64,000 bases of DNA from Paragyromitra xinjiangensis (GCA_038503065.1 JBCAMK010000017.1:434001-498000), one strand, 5' to 3'. Counted from the first letter of the stretch, positions 23,338-35,000 are shown. A program made the numbers and translations. The notes: a model not told the origin generated them from the letters alone.

Positions 23338-24688
23338 ATGTCTGACATCCAGGACAAGATCGCTGGTGCAAGGAGGGAGGCTGAGGGGCTGAAGGCAAAG
23401 ATAAAAATCAAGAAGGAGGAATTGGCTGATGCTGATTGTGAGCAAAACATGCGAATCGACGTTCAGATATGAACGAAACTTGGACGACATGACTGACTTT
23501 GGATAAATTCTACAGTGCGACAATTGGCAAAAGAGACTCTTGAACCTCTACCGCGTACCAATATGAAAGTACGGAAAACGTTGAAGGGTCACTTAGCGAA
23601 GATATACGCTATGCACTGGTCAACGGATAGGAGACACTTGGTTTCGGCTTCACAAGACGGGAAACTAATCATCTGGGATGCGTACACTACAAACAAAGTT
23701 CACGCTATTCCGCTCCGTTCGTCATGGGTCATGACCTGCGCTTACGCTCCAAGTGGTAACTATGTGGCTTGTGGTGGTCTCGATAACATATGTTCGGTAT
23801 ACAACCTTTCCGCGAGGGACGGTCCTACAAGAGTTGCCCGTGAACTTTCTGGCCACTCGGGTTATCTTTCCTGCTGTCGCTTCATCAACGACAGGAGAAT
23901 TCTTACATCTTCTGGAGATATGACTTGTATGTTGTGGGACATCGACACCGGTGCCAAGATTACCGAATTCTCGGATCATCTCGGAGACGTCATGAGCCTA
24001 AGCATCAACCCAACGAACCAAAATATCTTTGTTTCTGGTGCTTGCGATGCTTTTGCAAAGTTATGGGATATCCGTACTGGAAAAGCCGTTCAGACCTTTG
24101 CCGGACACGAGTCGGACATCAATGCCGTCCAGTTTTTCCCTGACGGAAATGCTTTCGGAACTGGTTCTGATGATGCTACCTGCCGCTTATTCGACATCCG
24201 TGCTGATCGAGAACTAAACACATATTCTGTAAGCAGATCGCCCCATACAACTTTTATGCCATGGCTGACCCCGACACGATTTATAGTCCGATCAAATTCT
24301 ATGTGGTATTACGTCAGTTGCTTTCTCTGTTTCTGGCCGATTATTGTTCGCTGGTTACGATGACTTTGAGTGTAAAGTAAGTATCCCTGCCTTCCGTCTT
24401 GTGGCACTGTTACTCTCGGTTAAGAGCATCGTCAATGCAACCTCCCATCCTCTGATGCACATTTTCTAACGTGTTTTGCTCGCTACCAGGTTTGGGATGT
24501 GCTGCGCGGTGAACGCGTGGGGACCCTGACTGGACACGATAATCGGGTCAGTTGTCTAGGGGTTAGCAATGATGGTATTAGTTTGTGTACAGGATCATGG
24601 GATTCTACTGTAAGTCCATCCGTTCATTATGTCTTTGGTATTGGATGGTGGCTGACTCCCTTATCAGCTCAAAATTTGGGCATGGTAA
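23338..24688 (+). CDS. GPB1: Heterotrimeric G-protein beta subunit
   Basis: Seven-bladed WD40 propeller that pairs with G-gamma and signals in fungal development, mating and virulence. Exons 23338-23437, 23516-24228, 24287-24376, 24490-24609 and 24668-24688 give 347 aa, the usual size. Residues about 1-45 form the N-terminal helix that binds G-gamma ([20 protein letters not shown]). The repeats begin at [15 protein letters not shown] and end ...LKIWAW. WD-type closures are visible: KLIIWD, SVYNLS, CMLWDID, AKLWDIR, CRLFDIR, KVWDVL and LKIWA. The last coding exon is only 21 nt but completes blade 7, confirming the splice. A phosducin-like gene follows 1.9 kb downstream on the same strand. Confidence 0.97.
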
Positions 24689-26550
24689 TTGTCCATGCAA
24701 GTAGACATTCTTCTAATAAGAATATTTTTCTCAAAAATGGCTATTGTTAGGCGGCAGGTGCGAGGGGAGGGTTGTCTCTGCTGGCAATCAACGATCTATC
24801 TTCGCATTTCGTTTATATTCTCCTCAGTAGGTTTATTAGTGGGGTAGGGGGAAAAAAACGGTGCGGAATATTCGTCAGCAAGTTTTTTGTTTTCATCCTT
24901 TTCTTCGTACTTCATATTTTTCCCTATTCTATTTCAGCAGCAATCGTTAAGTCCCTATTACCTGTAACCTATGCTTTTCCTCTTACGGCCCTCGTTTTTT
25001 TGTCTCTGTTCGCGTTGCTGAGTTTGCTACGCCCATCATGTCCGTCGCCGAGCGAGTGTACTGAGTAATATTTTTCTTCAGAATTTTTTTTTTTTCGAGG
25101 TGCAAGAGTACGAGCTTCCGGAGTTTTCTTACCTTTTGAGTTTCTTTATGTCGACAATATTTTTTTCCCTTCTATCCCAGAGCCGTTCCTATAGGTAGCT
25201 AAGTAGTAGGTATTTACAGTTATTTTTGCTCCTTCATCTGACTGTAGGCGGCGTGGTTGCATGAGCATGAGTAGGGCACTGTAGTACGCATGCCTGCAAG
25301 CCTGTATTTATACTACTCGTGCAACAATCAAAGCACTATGGCTTCAATGTTAAAGTAATCCAAAAATAGGCTTCAGGCAAGGCGAGCTGTACTTTAGTGG
25401 ATACTGGGGAGTTGTCAAGTAAACGCCTTCCCGCCCTGGTCTCATATTTCGTGATCGGAGATTTAGATTGCTGGGCGTAAGGCGTAGACACCGCACCGCC
25501 GTTTCCACCTGGCTTCTAGAAGGACGATCCGGGTTAGATACCCTAGTCGATAATCTCTTTATGTCCCTTGAACTGGTCCGGTATGGGAAAGTAGTTCCGC
25601 GGTGATTGCTCAACTGGGAACGATGTAATTGTTGAAAGGACTGGGTTAGGGAGACTACGCTCAACAAGGCCTTCTTGGGCCTAGCTAAAGATCCAGCCGA
25701 ATCCGTCCAACGGAAGGAATTTCTTAGAGTTCAAGGGGGGAGAACATCCGGTTTCAAGGTACTGCGGGGCAAGCCGAAGAGAAGCCAGATTATGCGGAGG
25801 AGTCCGGGACATATATGGTTTGGAAGAGGTACTACTTTCTCACTATAGTATTATCGCCATTTACTGCGGTTCTGGTGTTTTGAGATGCATACCCACATGT
25901 TTTTTCTGTGTCAAAACAGAGCAAACCTGAGGCAGGCCATGGTGTTCCCCGTGTTCTTTTTTTGACAGGCTTTACTAGGCACCACCTGCACGAACGGACC
26001 GACAGGCGGGCTTAGCATACTGAACTCGAAAAAGCAAAGGAAGGGTCCCTGGGATCCCTGTTAGACCATGTGCAGTCGGCGTTTCAGAGGGGTTCACCGC
26101 ATCACCATCCCCTTTCTTGCAATCGTCAATTCGCCGCCAACTCTCGCCTCGGAGATCACTAGTTACACTTCACTTAGATTTACTACTCCAGATCATGTAC
26201 GAACCATAAAACAGAATAATCTATTGGCCTTATGTTTGGAACTCCCCCCCAGTCATAATCGTTTCATGCAAGAGTAACGAAACAAATAGAGACTTCACAC
26301 GTCCACAAACGACCAGCAACCCCCCATCGATCTTCCCCAGTTCTGCCTTACTTGCAGTAGGTCGCATATATACTGACGCCCACGTTCGGTGACGTTCCTG
26401 CCTTCCTCCACCCCCCTGGCAAATCCCCGCTCTCCATTCTCACCCTCCCCTTCAATTCCTCGCCCCACCCAATCCTCATCTTCCTCCCCTGATCCTCGTC
26501 AACCAAGCGGACACACACGACTTCCAAAGTAATAAAAAAAGGAACACACC
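24689..26550. other. Intergenic region between G-beta and phosducin-like genes
   Basis: About 1.9 kb. T-rich 3' flank to about 25170, a mixed central part, and a C-rich leader-like stretch from about 26390 to 26510 upstream of the next ATG. Frames at 25350-25667 and elsewhere have no family features. Confidence 0.5.
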
Positions 26551-27766
26551 ATGGACGAGCTCGAATCCATTAAAAGTGCCGGTGCATCCTCCTCCGCTCG
26601 CCGTCACCCCGAAGACGTTGACTCGGACAATAATAGCGACTCAGAATCTACGCACTTAAACCACGAGCACGGCACCAAAGACGAGGACGGAGACGACGAC
26701 GACGAAGATCAAGACGATTTTGACACATCTGGACCTGCTGGAAACATGTCTATCTTTGGCCATAGATCACACATCTCACTGTCAGGCTCATTTCAGACTG
26801 TATGTTGTCTCTTTGCACTGGCCCTTGGGCTAGTTCTACATCACACTGAACCCAGCTTCTTGCGTTGTTTATCCTTCCTTTCGTCCAGTTGCCTTACTAC
26901 TCGCTCTTGGATTGTTTCTCCTCACTATGGCAGTTCATCACATCTTATTGGTTGCACGTGGCTGACATGACTTCACATACAGGGCGTTAAAGGAGTACTC
27001 GCTGATGCTGTGTCTTACGAGACTGCTAAGCGACGAGAACGCACGGCCAGAGTTGCTCCTCATGTTGGTTACACTGAGCCCGCTATGGTCAGCCCTCCCC
27101 CAAAGCGCCGGGCGAGCGACGGCGAGAGCGGCAGTGACGATGACTTCGTCAAGACATGGCGCAAGAACCGATTAGCGGAGCTCAAGACGGGGAATTCTAC
27201 AACAAGAAGACAGTCGCCGAGTAAGCGAAAATATGGAAGAGTGGAGGTTGTAGACGCGGCTGGTTATTTGGATGCTGTGGAACGTGTTTCCCCAGAAACA
27301 ATTGTCGTAGTGACAATCTATAACGATAAGGTATGTACCTACTCCTTCAGTACATGACTAGGGAAGGAGAGGAAACAAGGAGACGACTTGGCACATCTAT
27401 GCGACGAATTTGAACTCTAACAAAGTGAAACAATAGTCGTCAGAAAGCCAGTTCGTAGAGGATTGCTTCAACACACTTGCCCGTCGTTATGTTACCACTC
27501 GTTTCGTTAAGCTCCACCACCTAGAGGCCGAAATGGACCCCGTTGTCGTACCTGCCGTACTAGCATACAAGGGTGGGGAATTGTTTGCGAATATCATAAG
27601 AATTGTGGACGAGATACCACCTGGACGAAACTTGAGCACCGACAGTTTGGAGCTGGTTCTCCGAAAGTACGTTTGATCACCTAACCTAGAAGTCCTGAAA
27701 TCATGCGTTATCACTCTGCTAACCTTTTGTGTTACGTATAGAGCGAACGTCTTACACAAAGATTAG
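26551..27766 (+). CDS. Phosducin-like protein (G-beta-gamma assembly chaperone)
   Basis: Phosducin-like proteins work with the CCT chaperonin to assemble G-beta-gamma; fungal orthologues include Cryphonectria BDM-1 and Aspergillus PhnA. Exons 26551-26799, 26983-27330, 27437-27666 and 27742-27766 give 283 aa. The N-terminal part is acidic (DEDGDDDDEDQDDF), followed by a conserved GVKGVLADAVSYE segment that in the family contacts G-beta. The C-terminal part is the thioredoxin-like fold: VVDAAGYLDAVERVSPETIVVVTIYND, CFNTLARRYVTTRFVKLHH and VVPAVLAYKGGELFANIIRI. The redox Cys pair of true thioredoxins is absent, as expected. The fourth exon contributes only the last eight codons and stop. Confidence 0.92.
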
Positions 27767-28616
27767 ACTATATGGCTCTATCCTACAGAATCTCAATTTC
27801 TGAGGCTTGTTTCATACTGAGATCTAAACATTTGGGGTTTTCGTTTGCTGAGCGAGGATGTCCGTATGAATGACTTGAAACGACATGTCTGGACTTATTA
27901 TATCATTTGGAATTCTTTATTCGGTGCGGGGTTTTTAAATTATATTACTCTCGTTTTAGTTATTCTCTTTTGTCCTTCCTTCTCAGATACAAGGCATTGC
28001 TCTGAATTTTTTGTTTATCAGCCCGTTTTCGTTTTTGTATTTGGTTACCTTTGGCGCTATTAGGGGGTTGGACGGGCGGATAGCAGGTGGATTTTTTCTG
28101 CAGTTTTTTTTGTACGTTTTTTTTTTTTACCTCACGAAACTCGGGCATAACATCGTTCTTAGGTTTATAGGTGTGATCGTGGTAGTCCCAACATTTCTGT
28201 CACTCTACTGCGTTTGCATTTGACATGGAAGAGGGAATTCACCATACCGATGCCCGAACTGCAACGATTAGTTTAATGTTACAAATACTCACATGATGCA
28301 TGATTAGAATGGCTACGATGTCAGGCTAGCTAATTTCTTCAATTTTTAATTTTAAAAAAGTCTAAGCTTTTAGGCTGCACAACACCAACTTTGGATCTGC
28401 GGTTGTGAGTTCGATTAGGGCCAAGATAGGATTCCCGGCTGTTACTAGCCCTGCGAAGTCCCAGGGCCGTGGGGCTAGAACGCGTAGTGTCTTACAAGCT
28501 CTTGTTCCTCAATCTTAACGCACGGACCATGTGTGCACCTGCCTTTACCTTGGCGTTTCCTCAAGCCCCTTCTGAACCTTCAAGGCGAGCTGCGTTAGGC
28601 ACTGCACGACACTGTG
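27767..28616. other. Intergenic region
   Basis: About 850 bp. T-rich to about 28150, then ordinary mixed sequence with no gene. A short GAGTTCGATT stretch near 28410 is not part of a tRNA-like fold that I can see. Confidence 0.5.
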
Positions 28617-31436
28617 ATGCCGCCGTTCGATCCCATAGAAATTAGCGATGACGAAGGAAGGACTGTTGTGAAAACGCAGGCTGTTCCTCCACCTCGCCCG
28701 ATTCGTGCTTTTGCTAGTAAGTTACTGTTGCTACAACCGTGGCATGGCTATCAACTGACAATTGCAATAGTCGTCGCGGACATTAATGTTCGTCTTGAGG
28801 AAACAAATTCTACTATCCAAGCTTACAAGGATGACGTAACACGTCTCAAGGAGCTTCTGCAGTCTGCTGAAGCGAGGCTGGAGAAAGAGCAGGAGAAGAG
28901 ACTCAAATTGATAGAACAGAAGAGTAAGGCTTTGGATTCGGGTGTTACAGAGATAAATGCTAGATCTGGACTCGGAAATGGGGCGTCTGTGGAAGTTAAA
29001 ACTGAGGTGAAGAGTGAGCCAAAGGAAGAGAACCCGGCGAGCGTAGAGAAGCCAAGGTCCGTTGTCAGGCAACGGAGTATCTTTATGGGGGTTCAGATCC
29101 CATCTAGGAACGCCTCGCCAGCAGCGAGTGCTTCTACTCCATCAAAACTTGTGAAAATAGAAACACCGGCGACGCCTGCTGCAAGGAAGCAGCTTCCCCT
29201 TCCTCAACCTCGGAGATCAACTACTCCACAAGCTATTCAATCCAACGGGGGTTTCGATGACGATAGTGATGGGAATGTACCCATGGATGATTACGTCTCG
29301 GGGGATGATTACGTTTCCACTCATCAATCACCAGCTGAAGTGCATCAGCCTGAAGCCACAGAGAAAACAATACCTGCAACTCGAGGGGGTGATCCTCCTA
29401 CGAGCTCTCAAGGGGCTTTGAATCCTGTCATTCGAATCAAGATCCCAAGACCAGTTCCCACTAGAGCAAAGTCCTGGCGAGGAGGAGGGAATATTGGAAG
29501 GACTGCTGGATCTCAAAGATCCAACGTAAATATTCCACGGAGTTCTGAATCGTTTTCAAGAATCGTCATTCATTCAGCTATTGGCGGGCAGCTCCAACAT
29601 ACTTGGCCGACACCAGTGCCAGGTGGTGACTACGCCATTAAAGTAACAAGATACTGCTGTCTACGTAGGGAGCTAAATTGGTGTCTACCTTCTCGTCCGG
29701 GAGGGTCGGAAAAAACCCTTATGTTTGCAACAAAGCCATTCGATTGGGGCCAGGAAGACTTTCCTTTGTTTATCAGAGAAGGTGTCTCTAAATGGAAGTA
29801 CTATGGTGATTATAAAATCACCGAATGCTATAATGTGCCGTTACAACAATGGAGAGAATTTACGAACACTCAGAAGACTACGTGGTGCAAACATATGCTC
29901 ACCAGGGGATGGGGCAAGTCGGTTCTGGCAAAACATTTCTCGGAAAAGGAGCTGAGGTCGATGGGTTCAAGTGACTGGAAAAAGGTCTCGAGTCTTTTCG
30001 AACAAGTGGGTAGTCTTTACCATAATATCTAGCTTGTAATACTGACCAGAAGGTGTAGGAGGACAACAATCCCCGCCATCTTCGCATTACTGCCCGCCAC
30101 CTCGAATTTGTGCGGTATAATAGAGAGCTTTATGACTTGTTAGTAGAAAAATCTGCTAGTAACCCTTCGATAAAGGATTTGCGGCCCCAGGCTGTAGAGA
30201 AACGCAAAGCTGTCCATGACGATGATGCCGAAATTGGGTTTCCTGATGATGACTATACAGAACAACTTTCCAGCGATGACGAAGACGTCCCTCTTCGGAA
30301 GAGAAGCAGACGCAGGCGTAGCCTTATCTCACGTATTGAGCCTGATTCTGATAGCGAGGACGAGGACGAGGACGTCCGGCGAGCTCCCCAGGCCACCCCC
30401 CAGGCCACCCCCCACCGGGCCCCTTCCCCCCCAGCTTCCCCAGCTTCCCCAGTTACTCAAGCGCAAGAGGCCCCAACACTAAGAGTTAAGGAGGAGCTCC
30501 TTGATGGCGATGACGACCTGTATTCAGCGCCGCCAAAGAGTAAACCTATAGAGGCTTCGCGAAACCGACTTCGAGTTCATCCATCGCCTAATGGAGATAG
30601 TAATAGAGATTCTAGCGTTGAGATGTGGGAAGTAGAACATGAGCCCTGGGTACTTCCTACCGAAGACAACGACAAAATTGCAGCTTCTGATGAACCATTC
30701 AAAAAATTCGACGCAAATCAACTCATTAGGGTGTGGAAGCCATGCGTTGCCCTTAATTTGCCCAAGTTTCCCACCACTATGTTTTCCAGGAGATTCCTGT
30801 CTAAATATCTGGGTGGCTGTGAACAACAGCAGGAATGCACCATCAGTGAAGCGAAGAAAAGGACTCAAATTTACAAGCTTGATGTTTATTACTGCGAGAG
30901 GGCAGAATGGGCGCCAGATATGCCAGAAAATCCTGGGGCACATGGAGTGGTTTATGCAACAAGGTCTTCAAGCGGTCCTGTTGACTTCAATTTCACCAAC
31001 TACCCGGTCTTTTGTAGACGACGGGCAAACGAATGGGAATATTGCGGCGAATATCAGATTACTCGGCGTGAGTTTGTTCATGGGGAATGGTCGAGGGTGT
31101 CGCCAATAGCGAAAAAGTTTTGGTCTGAGGGATTTGCTGGAAAGAGGGGGAAATGGGGCATCGCACACATGTTGAACATTGGAATAATAACTCCTGGTCA
31201 AAAAGTCACCCCGCAAGATGTGCTTCAGTTTATTGATGATGTTTGTATACTCCTAACTACAGTCATCCTTCGTCTTGACTGACCTTGTTTTACAGGGATT
31301 GCTGCAACTAGAGTGTCAAGTGTATAAATGTGTCGGCTATAACCGCGAGTTCTATGACATACTCGAAGCCAAGTGGGGTGAGACCATGAGGGCTGGTTTT
31401 GCGATGAAGCAGGAGGTGTTGGATGATGATGATTGA
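28617..31436 (+). CDS. DUF6697-like protein B with two tandem C-terminal domains
   Basis: Exons 28617-28716, 28771-30005, 30059-31240 and 31296-31436 give 885 aa. It begins MPPFDPIEISDDEG, aligning with paralogue A and giving a SIM-like motif at residues 7-13. A coiled coil follows (about 38-90, EETNSTIQAYKDDVTRLKEL). The disordered middle holds VKTE, VKSE and VKIE (residues 109-112, 113-116, 161-164), and VKEE lies at 588-591; all fit the SUMO-acceptor consensus. Domain 1 (about 295-480) has RIVIHSAIGGQLQHTW, KWKYYGDYKI, PLQQWREF, DWKKVSSLFEQ and RYNRELYDLLV. Domain 2 (about 666-875) has LGGCEQQ, NPGAHGVVYAT, EWEYCGEYQI, VHGEWSRV, VLQFIDD and GYNREFYDILE. Each domain is cut by a phase-0 intron at the same place (FEQ| and IDD|). 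Intron 1 is 54 bp without stops, so it can be misread as coding. A nuclear role is likely; the function is unknown. Confidence 0.78.
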
Positions 31437-31723
31437 TTTATTTGAGCGGTATTTCTTAGTTTATATCTATGGGCTAAGAGATGAGGTAGCAATGGAATAG
31501 TTTTTGGAGTAGTTTATCTAGAGGAATGGTAGAACCATAGCGAGTGATATCTCATGCATAATATTAATGCAAAAGTGCTTTAAAGTTTCTCGGGGTGTAT
31601 AGATGTGTTTGCTGGTGTAACACCGAGTGAATGAATGTGATATAACTCATCTTGAGATGGTAATGCTACCATTTTTGTTTAAAATGACTTCCTTTATTTT
31701 AGGTGGTATCCTCACATTAATCT

Positions 31724-33428
31724 TTACTTTCCGAATCTTTTTCCGCCGCCACCGCTACCAGACTTGCCAGCGGGTTTGCCAGCGGGTTTTCCACCGGGCT
31801 TGCCAGATTTCATGCTGCCTTCGAACCCTGGCCTTGATTTGCTCTTCCCTTTCTTCTGCACCTTCTTCTTTCCGCCGGTTTTCGCCTTCTTCCTGGCCTT
31901 CCCGAGCTTCTTCTGCTCTTTTCGCGCGTTGATATTTTCCTCGCGTTTCTTCTGTCTCATGGCAATACCCTTTGATACGGTGTCTTTGCGCTCCTTCCTG
32001 TATGCGTGTCAGCCTCCGTGTATTCTAGCAGGCTTTTCCTGCTTAGGGGAGAGAAAACGCAATTCCTACCATTCCCTCTCACTCTTCCTCTTCTGTACTT
32101 CCTGGCGCTTAAGTGCCTTCTTTAGCAACTTTTCGTCGTCCCTTACTTTCTCCCCCGCTGTCTGCTTCAACGCCTTACTCCACATTTCCTTCTCATAAAT
32201 CTTCTCCGCCTTCTCCGGGTCCATGTTCTCTAACCGCGCCTTCTTCGCTTCCGCTTGCTTCAGTTGTCCCATGACATCCGTCGGCCCCTTGCGTTTCCGC
32301 GTTTTCTTAAAATCACCCAACGTATGATCTAGTTCCTGACCATCATCAAAGGTGACCGCGCCAAACATGAAATCATTTTGTGGCTTCTCAATCGGTGGTG
32401 GTCGGGTGTTGTCTGTTGTGGTGGTGGTGGAGGAGACTAGGGGAGAGTTATCGATACCTTCGTCGGCGAGTTTTGCAGCGAGACGAAGCGCTTTTTTGCG
32501 TTCTTTTCGGGCAACTTCCCTCTTTTGCCGCGCTTCGAGGAGCGCGTGCCGGTTTTTGGCAGACGTTCCGTCTGGGTTGTCGGCCTTGCGCTTGGAGCGG
32601 AGGGCAACGATGTGGGCGGTGAGGCGAGCGCGGGCTTCAGCGCGTTCGGCGGCGGTGACCGGGGGTTTGGGAGGTGGAGAGGGGGTTGTGGGGGTTGTGG
32701 AGGGGGAGGGAGAGGTGCTGGATGAGTTTGAGGATGTTGGTTCTGTGGTGGGGAGATCGGGGGTTTCGGGGGGTGGGTTTGAAGGTGATTTTGGAGGTTT
32801 GGGTGGTTGCTCTTTAGGTTTTGTGGGAGCTTTTGCTTTTGCCTTCTTTTGCGATGATGGTTTGGGCTCGAGCTTCTTTTTTTCTGTTGGTGCTTCTACC
32901 TCGGCTTCTGCATTGCCGTCACTATCTCCGTTTCCCGAGGCTGTTTCGAGGGTTTTGCCGTCGGTTTGTTTCTGCTTTGGTGTTGCTTTTGCTTTCCGCT
33001 TTTTCTTCTGTTCGTCCTGCTTCGTTGGTGAAGATTCCTCGCTTGCCAAAGGAACAGCATTTTGCCCCCCCTCTTTCTTATTTTCCTTCTTCCCTTCCTT
33101 CAGAACTTTCTTCCTGTTCGCTGTAGGGTCGAGTTTCGCTTTCTTAGCCTCTTTCCGCTTCTCTTCTTTGGTGAGCTTTCTTTTATTCTGTCATACTCCG
33201 GGAACAGTCAGCTAAAAGCCCGCTCATCCATCCAGACAATCCAAGAAACCGAATCACAAAAGGAGGAGAGGAGGAACGAGGAGCACAGACTTCATTAACA
33301 GGTACTAGCGACAGCAATCCCTCAAATGCATGCGAATGTTTTTTGATCCGGTCCTGTCGCAGCGCATCACGATCAGTAAGAAGGAAAATACCCCGTAAAG
33401 ACGCAGTAGATACCTCTATATCCGCCAT
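31724..33428 (-). CDS. RRP14: SURF6/Rrp14 family ribosome-biogenesis protein
   Basis: Nucleolar protein needed for pre-rRNA processing of both ribosomal subunits. Exons 33414-33428, 33300-33353, 32070-33187 and 31724-31997 give 486 aa. The N-terminus reads MADIEDRIKKHSHAFEGLLS, the conserved SURF6/Rrp14 opening, and is pieced from coding exons of only 15 and 54 nt. Then come KRKLTKEEKRKEAKKAKLDP and a long Pro/Ser/Thr-rich, Lys-rich linker (about residues 110-190). The SURF6 domain follows: RAEARARLTAHIVALRSKRKAD, FGAVTFDDGQ, EMWSKALKQTAGEKVRDDEK, EREWKERKDTVSKGIAMRQ, KREENINARKEQKKLGKARK. The end is a Gly/Lys tail with GKPAGKPAGK repeats. Confidence 0.93.
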
Positions 33429-34003
33429 TGTAGATTCCGGGTGCGCAACGGCGGGGTGTTGGGGTTGTGGGGTATTAATTGAATGGAGGTGTAGTTGAGG
33501 TTGAGGTTAGGTTTTTGGATAGACAAGTGAAACTTTTTGGTGTGCCAAGAATCATGGTTGTTAGCGTCATGCAGGGTGTGTCCCATGGTGCTGATAGGTA
33601 CCGAGTGTGGCGTAGGGGTGGGATTCATGTTGTGATTGTCATTGCTTTATGTGGGTTTTGGAGATTATTTGATTTTTAGATGAAACTTGTCAATGTCGGC
33701 ATTTTGAGCCCTATTAAGGGCTTTATCACCGAGGGAAGGGTGTGAATTAGCTAGCATCACAATTGGAGTCCAAGTATGAGATTGGAGAATGTGTGATTAA
33801 CCCAATTGCGCCATGTGGTTAGAGGATTATTGTATTGATCCCATACAACTTTTATACCATTTCTGTATGGTAAACATCCCCGTTCTATCGAGTAAAGAGA
33901 ACGAAAAGAGCTTAACTACAAGTGTATGCTTAACGCCCATAATATTTTGGAGTATTTACAATGTACATGTATCCACAGTTCTACACCCCACCTCTCTAAA
34001 TCT
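33429..34003. other. Intergenic region
   Basis: About 575 bp upstream of SURF6 and downstream of MRPL4. No gene or clear repeat. Confidence 0.5.
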
Positions 34004-34866
34004 CTACAAAGTCGCCGGTTTTGCAGGTGTGCTTTCCGCATCCTCCACAGCCTCTAGGACATTCTATCCCACCATAAATTAGCAATTGGCCTCCCCCATC
34101 CAGTACGTATAGGAACTTACCTCGTCGAGCGTTCTAGGAGTAAGTGCTGGCCCCTCCCCACTTAAATCAACTTCTCTATCCGTTGCCGCAATTTTCCGTG
34201 CCTCCTCCCAAGCATAGTATCGCTCTGTGAGCACGTGTTTGATCCCACGTTGAGTATTTTTGATCTGGATGTGGCGAGCCTGTGCTTCGTGGGCGCCCTC
34301 TCCGGGCTTAATACGATCGTGCTCGAACTTCTGCGTCGCCATAATGTTGAGTTCTTTGGCACAGACCCACCAGAGCTTGTGTAGGTCTTCCCAGGATTTG
34401 GCACGAAGATCTTCGGCGGTCCAGGCACGACCTATGGGGGTGTCAGTACAGGTATATATAAGCGCTAATAGTAACTAATGAATCTGAATTGAGGTTCTTT
34501 ATTCCACCCCACTACACGCAACCCCAATGAGAGCCTTAGACTAAAACACAAGTCCCTACCATGTTCAGAAACCTCCACCGGCGTCGGCAGCGATTTCTTA
34601 TCTAAAAAGAAACCCCAAAGCCCGTGATCCGGATCTATCTCCGCTTTCTTATGTTTATCCATATCCAGCTCCGGCTCCGGCAACTCAAACTTCGCCGCCA
34701 CAAGCGCAATCTTCTTCGGCTGTCTTCTGAGCGCTGAGACACCGCGTAGCTTTGATCGATCGCGGTTTGAGCGGCGGCCTGCGGAAGCGATTGCTGAGGT
34801 GCTGAATGCATTGAGACAGCGGAGTTGCCGTACTGCGGGACGGAGGAGGTTGAGCGCTGTTGACAT
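34004..34866 (-). CDS. MRPL4: Mitochondrial large-subunit ribosomal protein uL29m (MRPL4/MRP-L47)
   Basis: Exons 34560-34866, 34121-34431 and 34004-34063 give 225 aa. The N-terminus is a typical mitochondrial presequence, Arg/Ser/Ala-rich and without acids (MSTALNLLRPAVRQLRCLNA). The MRP-L47 domain follows: HGLWGFFLDKKSLPTPVE, RAWTAEDLRAKSWEDLHKLW, WVCAKELNIMATQKFEHDR, and QIKNTQRGIKHVLTERYYAW, matching fungal 54S protein L4. The last exon adds 19 residues and stop (NVLEAVEDAESTPAKPATL). An in-frame upstream ATG at 34926 would add 20 residues before the presequence; 34866 gives the better targeting signal. Confidence 0.93.
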
Positions 34867-34951
34867 GGTGTTGGTTGGTGGGTTGGTGGGGGTGTTTTGG
34901 GCTGGGAAAAGTTTGGAGAGCCGCAATGGTTGTGTGCCAAGAGTGTTTTCA

Positions 34952-35000
34952 CTGCTGGGGAAGGGTCACTGCTGAGGGAAGGGTCACCGCTGAGGGAAGG
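34952..35000. repeat. 18-bp tandem repeat, about 2.7 copies
   Basis: Units of the form CTGCTGAGGGAAGGGTCA follow one another, the first copy one base shorter and the last copy partial. It lies about 90-130 nt upstream of the MRPL4 start codon, so it falls in the promoter or leader. Confidence 0.75.

Noticed and set aside
28405..28440. tRNA-like B box (GAGTTCGATT)
   Set aside because: No matching A box, acceptor stem or anticodon arm can be folded around it.
28617..31436. Two separate neighbouring genes
   Set aside because: The exon from 30059 continues the frame after a phase-0 intron and supplies the end of domain 1; paralogue A has the same junction. There is no start codon or promoter-like gap between the halves.
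32352..33215. 287-aa plus-strand protein
   Set aside because: Antisense of the Lys/Pro-rich SURF6 exon; its Gly/Val/Phe-rich composition is the mirror of that low-complexity coding sequence.
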